Positions 5,530-7,445 of a stretch of 7,445 nt of DNA are shown piece after piece; within the stretch, counting starts at the first letter, position 1, and the number at the start of each line of letters is the position of its first letter. Source of the DNA: Prolixibacteraceae bacterium (GTDB lineage: Bacteria; Bacteroidota; Bacteroidia; Bacteroidales; Prolixibacteraceae); NCBI GenBank assembly GCA_014380255.1, contig JACMKG010000488.1:1-7445 (forward strand), read 5' to 3'. The notes below the pieces were generated by a model. It did no database searches, had not been told where the DNA came from, and worked only from the letters and a program-made list of their open reading frames with translations. The position numbers and the translations under genes were made by a program.

Positions 5530-7445
5530 ATGTTTAGAAAAACGTTTATCTTTTTAATGCTTCTGGCCTTCGCGGTTTCCTCTCAGGCCCAGAAACGTCT
5601 CACCGATTTCGTGAACCCCTTCCTGGGTACTGCTACCCTGTGGGACAGCATCGATATTGGTTACAAGCCAACGTTCCGTACCTGGGGTGCCGAAGTATTT
5701 CCCGGCTCTTCCTTGCCCAATGCCATGGTTCAGCTAAGCCCTCTGACCCAGTTCCGCAGCGGGTCGGGCTATCAGTATGAAGATACGGTTATCTACGCTT
5801 TTATCCATACCAGTAAAGGACATTGGAATTTAGGCCATATTCCCCTGATGCCCGCCACCGGAAACTTTACTGCTGAAGACTACCGCTCGTCTTACAGCCA
5901 CAAAAATGAATCAGCACATCCGGGCTATTACCAGGTGTACCTGGAACGCTACGGGGTGAATGCTGAATTAACCTCTACACTGCGCTGCGGTTTTCATAAA
6001 TACACCTTCAAGGCCGGTCAGGCCAAGAAACTGATTGCCGATCTGTCTCGTTCAAACGAACGGGTGCGCAGCTGGGAAATCAAGAAGGAGGGCGAGAATG
6101 TGTTCAAAGGATTTCAGCAAACGGGCGAGAAAATGTATTTCTACGCCGTTGCCAACCATGCCATCAAAAACATCGATTCACAAAAAGGCGAAAAAAATGA
6201 AATCTCGGTGGTCCATTTTGCGGATTCACCCAAACCACTGGAACTGCAAATCGGGTTTTCGTTTGTAAGTATCGCCAATGCCAAGGAAAACCTGGAAAAG
6301 GAAATGTTTGGCAAAAGCTTCCAGCAGGTGCGCGGGGAGGCGTCTAAGACCTGGGAAGCGTTGCTGTCGAAAATTACCGTTTCAGGGGGTACCGAAAGGC
6401 AAAAAGGATTGTTCTATTCCACCCTTTACCGCTCGTTCCTGTGGCCTGCACTGCGCAGTGACTGCAACGGTGAGTTCACCGATGAAAAGGGTAATGTGGT
6501 TAACAAAGGATTCAATTATTATACAGAGCCTTCGCTGTGGGACGATTATCGCAACAAGCTGGTATTGCTGGGCATGTTAACACCCAAGGTGACCGAAGAT
6601 GTCATCAAATCGCTGATCGACAAGGGTGAAAAGAACGGCTTTATGCCCACTTTCTTCCATGGCGACCATGCGGCACCTTTTATTGCAGGAAGTTACCTGC
6701 GCGGAATCAAGGGTTTTGATGTAAAGAGCGCCTATAACCTGTTGCTGAGAAATGCGACACTGGAAAACAACAGCAGGCCGCATGTGCTGGACTACATTGC
6801 CAAAGGCTATGTGCCTGAAAAAGACATTCCAAATCCCAAGGTAGAAACTGTAACAACGGCAGGGGTTACCAAAACCCTGGAGTACGCCTACGATGATTAT
6901 TCAGTAGCCTTGCTGGCCAAGGAGCTGGGTGATACCCCAAATTATAACATGCTGATGAAACGCACGGGCAACTACAAAAACGTGTTCGATCCATCCACTG
7001 GCCTGATGAGAGGCCGCCTGGAAAACGGCGAATGGGTAAAGAATTTCGACCCCCTGTTCCCTTATTATGAATACATGTACCGCGAGGCCAATGCCTGGCA
7101 GTCGTCGTTCTTTGCCCCTCACGATGTAAAAGGGCTAATCGGCCTGTATAAGAGCAAAGGCGAGTTTGAGAAGAAGCTGGACGACCTGTTCTCCATCCCC
7201 TGGAACGGCGTGGAAGCGTATAACTTTTCAGGATTCATCGGACAATACTGTCATGGCAATCAACCCGACCACAGCTTCCCCTGGCTGTACACGTTTATCG
7301 ACAAGCAGGAAAAATCGCAGGTGATGCTCGACAGCATCATGAACCACTTCTACGATATGGGCAAAGAGGGCCTGTCGTACTCCGGAATGGATGATGCGGG
7401 TGAAAACTCATCATGGTATGTGTTTACGGCCATCGGGTTGTATAC
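5530..7445 (+). CDS. Secreted GH92 family glycosidase (probable alpha-mannosidase), 3' end outside window
   Basis: The first 638 residues of a glycoside hydrolase family 92 enzyme are present; the family usually runs to about 740-760, so roughly 100 C-terminal residues are missing. GH92 enzymes are calcium-dependent, inverting exo-alpha-mannosidases that trim glycans. A signal peptide ends in SSQA (residues 17-20), which points to periplasmic or secreted location; no lipobox cysteine is seen. Family motifs are DFVNPFLGT (25-33), SLPNAMVQLSP, SLWDDYR (335-341, W337), REANAWQSSFFAPHD with the likely catalytic acid E519, HGNQPDH (575-581) and GMDDAGENSSWYVF with D621 and D622 near the expected catalytic base. 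The segment that usually reads like GFSHTHLSG is here YAFIHTSKGHWNLGH, so linkage or substrate may differ from classical members. The ATG at 5530 places the signal peptide correctly. No SusC/SusD or regulator lies upstream; the preceding gene is a helicase. Confidence 0.93.
   Translation, partial: MFRKTFIFLMLLAFAVSSQAQKRLTDFVNPFLGTATLWDSIDIGYKPTFRTWGAEVFPGSSLPNAMVQLSPLTQFRSGSGYQYEDTVIYAFIHTSKGHWNLGHIPLMPATGNFTAEDYRSSYSHKNESAHPGYYQVYLERYGVNAELTSTLRCGFHKYTFKAGQAKKLIADLSRSNERVRSWEIKKEGENVFKGFQQTGEKMYFYAVANHAIKNIDSQKGEKNEISVVHFADSPKPLELQIGFSFVSIANAKENLEKEMFGKSFQQVRGEASKTWEALLSKITVSGGTERQKGLFYSTLYRSFLWPALRSDCNGEFTDEKGNVVNKGFNYYTEPSLWDDYRNKLVLLGMLTPKVTEDVIKSLIDKGEKNGFMPTFFHGDHAAPFIAGSYLRGIKGFDVKSAYNLLLRNATLENNSRPHVLDYIAKGYVPEKDIPNPKVETVTTAGVTKTLEYAYDDYSVALLAKELGDTPNYNMLMKRTGNYKNVFDPSTGLMRGRLENGEWVKNFDPLFPYYEYMYREANAWQSSFFAPHDVKGLIGLYKSKGEFEKKLDDLFSIPWNGVEAYNFSGFIGQYCHGNQPDHSFPWLYTFIDKQEKSQVMLDSIMNHFYDMGKEGLSYSGMDDAGENSSWYVFTAIGLY

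Noticed and set aside
6035..6580. Two + strand open frames inside the GH92 gene
   Set aside because: They lie in another frame of a continuous GH92 coding region whose motifs continue on both sides; there is no frameshift.

Overview
The window is a 7.4-kb chromosomal piece of a Bacteroidota (Bacteroidetes) bacterium, probably an environmental one. The grounds are a secreted glycoside hydrolase family 92 (GH92) enzyme, starts without Shine-Dalgarno sequences but with A-rich leaders, one candidate promoter of the TTG / TAnnTTTG type, and AT-rich degenerate intergenic repeats. No rRNA, tRNA, CRISPR array, transposase, integrase or phage gene is visible.

Layout from left to right. Positions 54-863 on the minus strand encode a DUF1963 (YwqG-like) protein. 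A divergent spacer (864-1245) holds a short AAATAAA-type repeat and a 12-bp perfect inverted repeat. Positions 1246-2238 encode a luciferase-like flavin-dependent oxidoreductase that starts with TTG. Then comes a 1,020-base non-coding gap (2239-3258) crowded with repeats of several unrelated kinds: an 8-bp GATGGTT tandem array, an 8-bp perfect stem-loop, a 155-base stretch with no G on the + strand, an 86-bp inverted repeat built from 11-bp units, a 16-bp direct repeat, and a long imperfect hairpin followed by a T-run. Positions 3259-5454 encode a complete UvrD/Rep-type superfamily 1 DNA helicase with a 100-residue N-terminal extension and no usual C-terminal tail. From 5530 to the right edge runs a signal-peptide-bearing GH92 enzyme that is cut off by the window.

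The four genes show no obvious common pathway. The helicase and the GH92 gene are co-directional with a 75-base spacer and no visible terminator, so read-through is possible, but their functions (DNA repair or unwinding against periplasmic glycan trimming) give no reason to see an operon of purpose. No SusC/SusD pair or regulator that would define a polysaccharide utilization locus lies within view; it could lie to the right.

I find no convincing new defence or mobile system. The part most worth a second look is the repeat-rich gap, above all the inverted 11-bp array at 2690-2775 and the G-free strand at 2459-2613. The two enzyme variants (helicase architecture, GH92 motif change) are milder points of interest.
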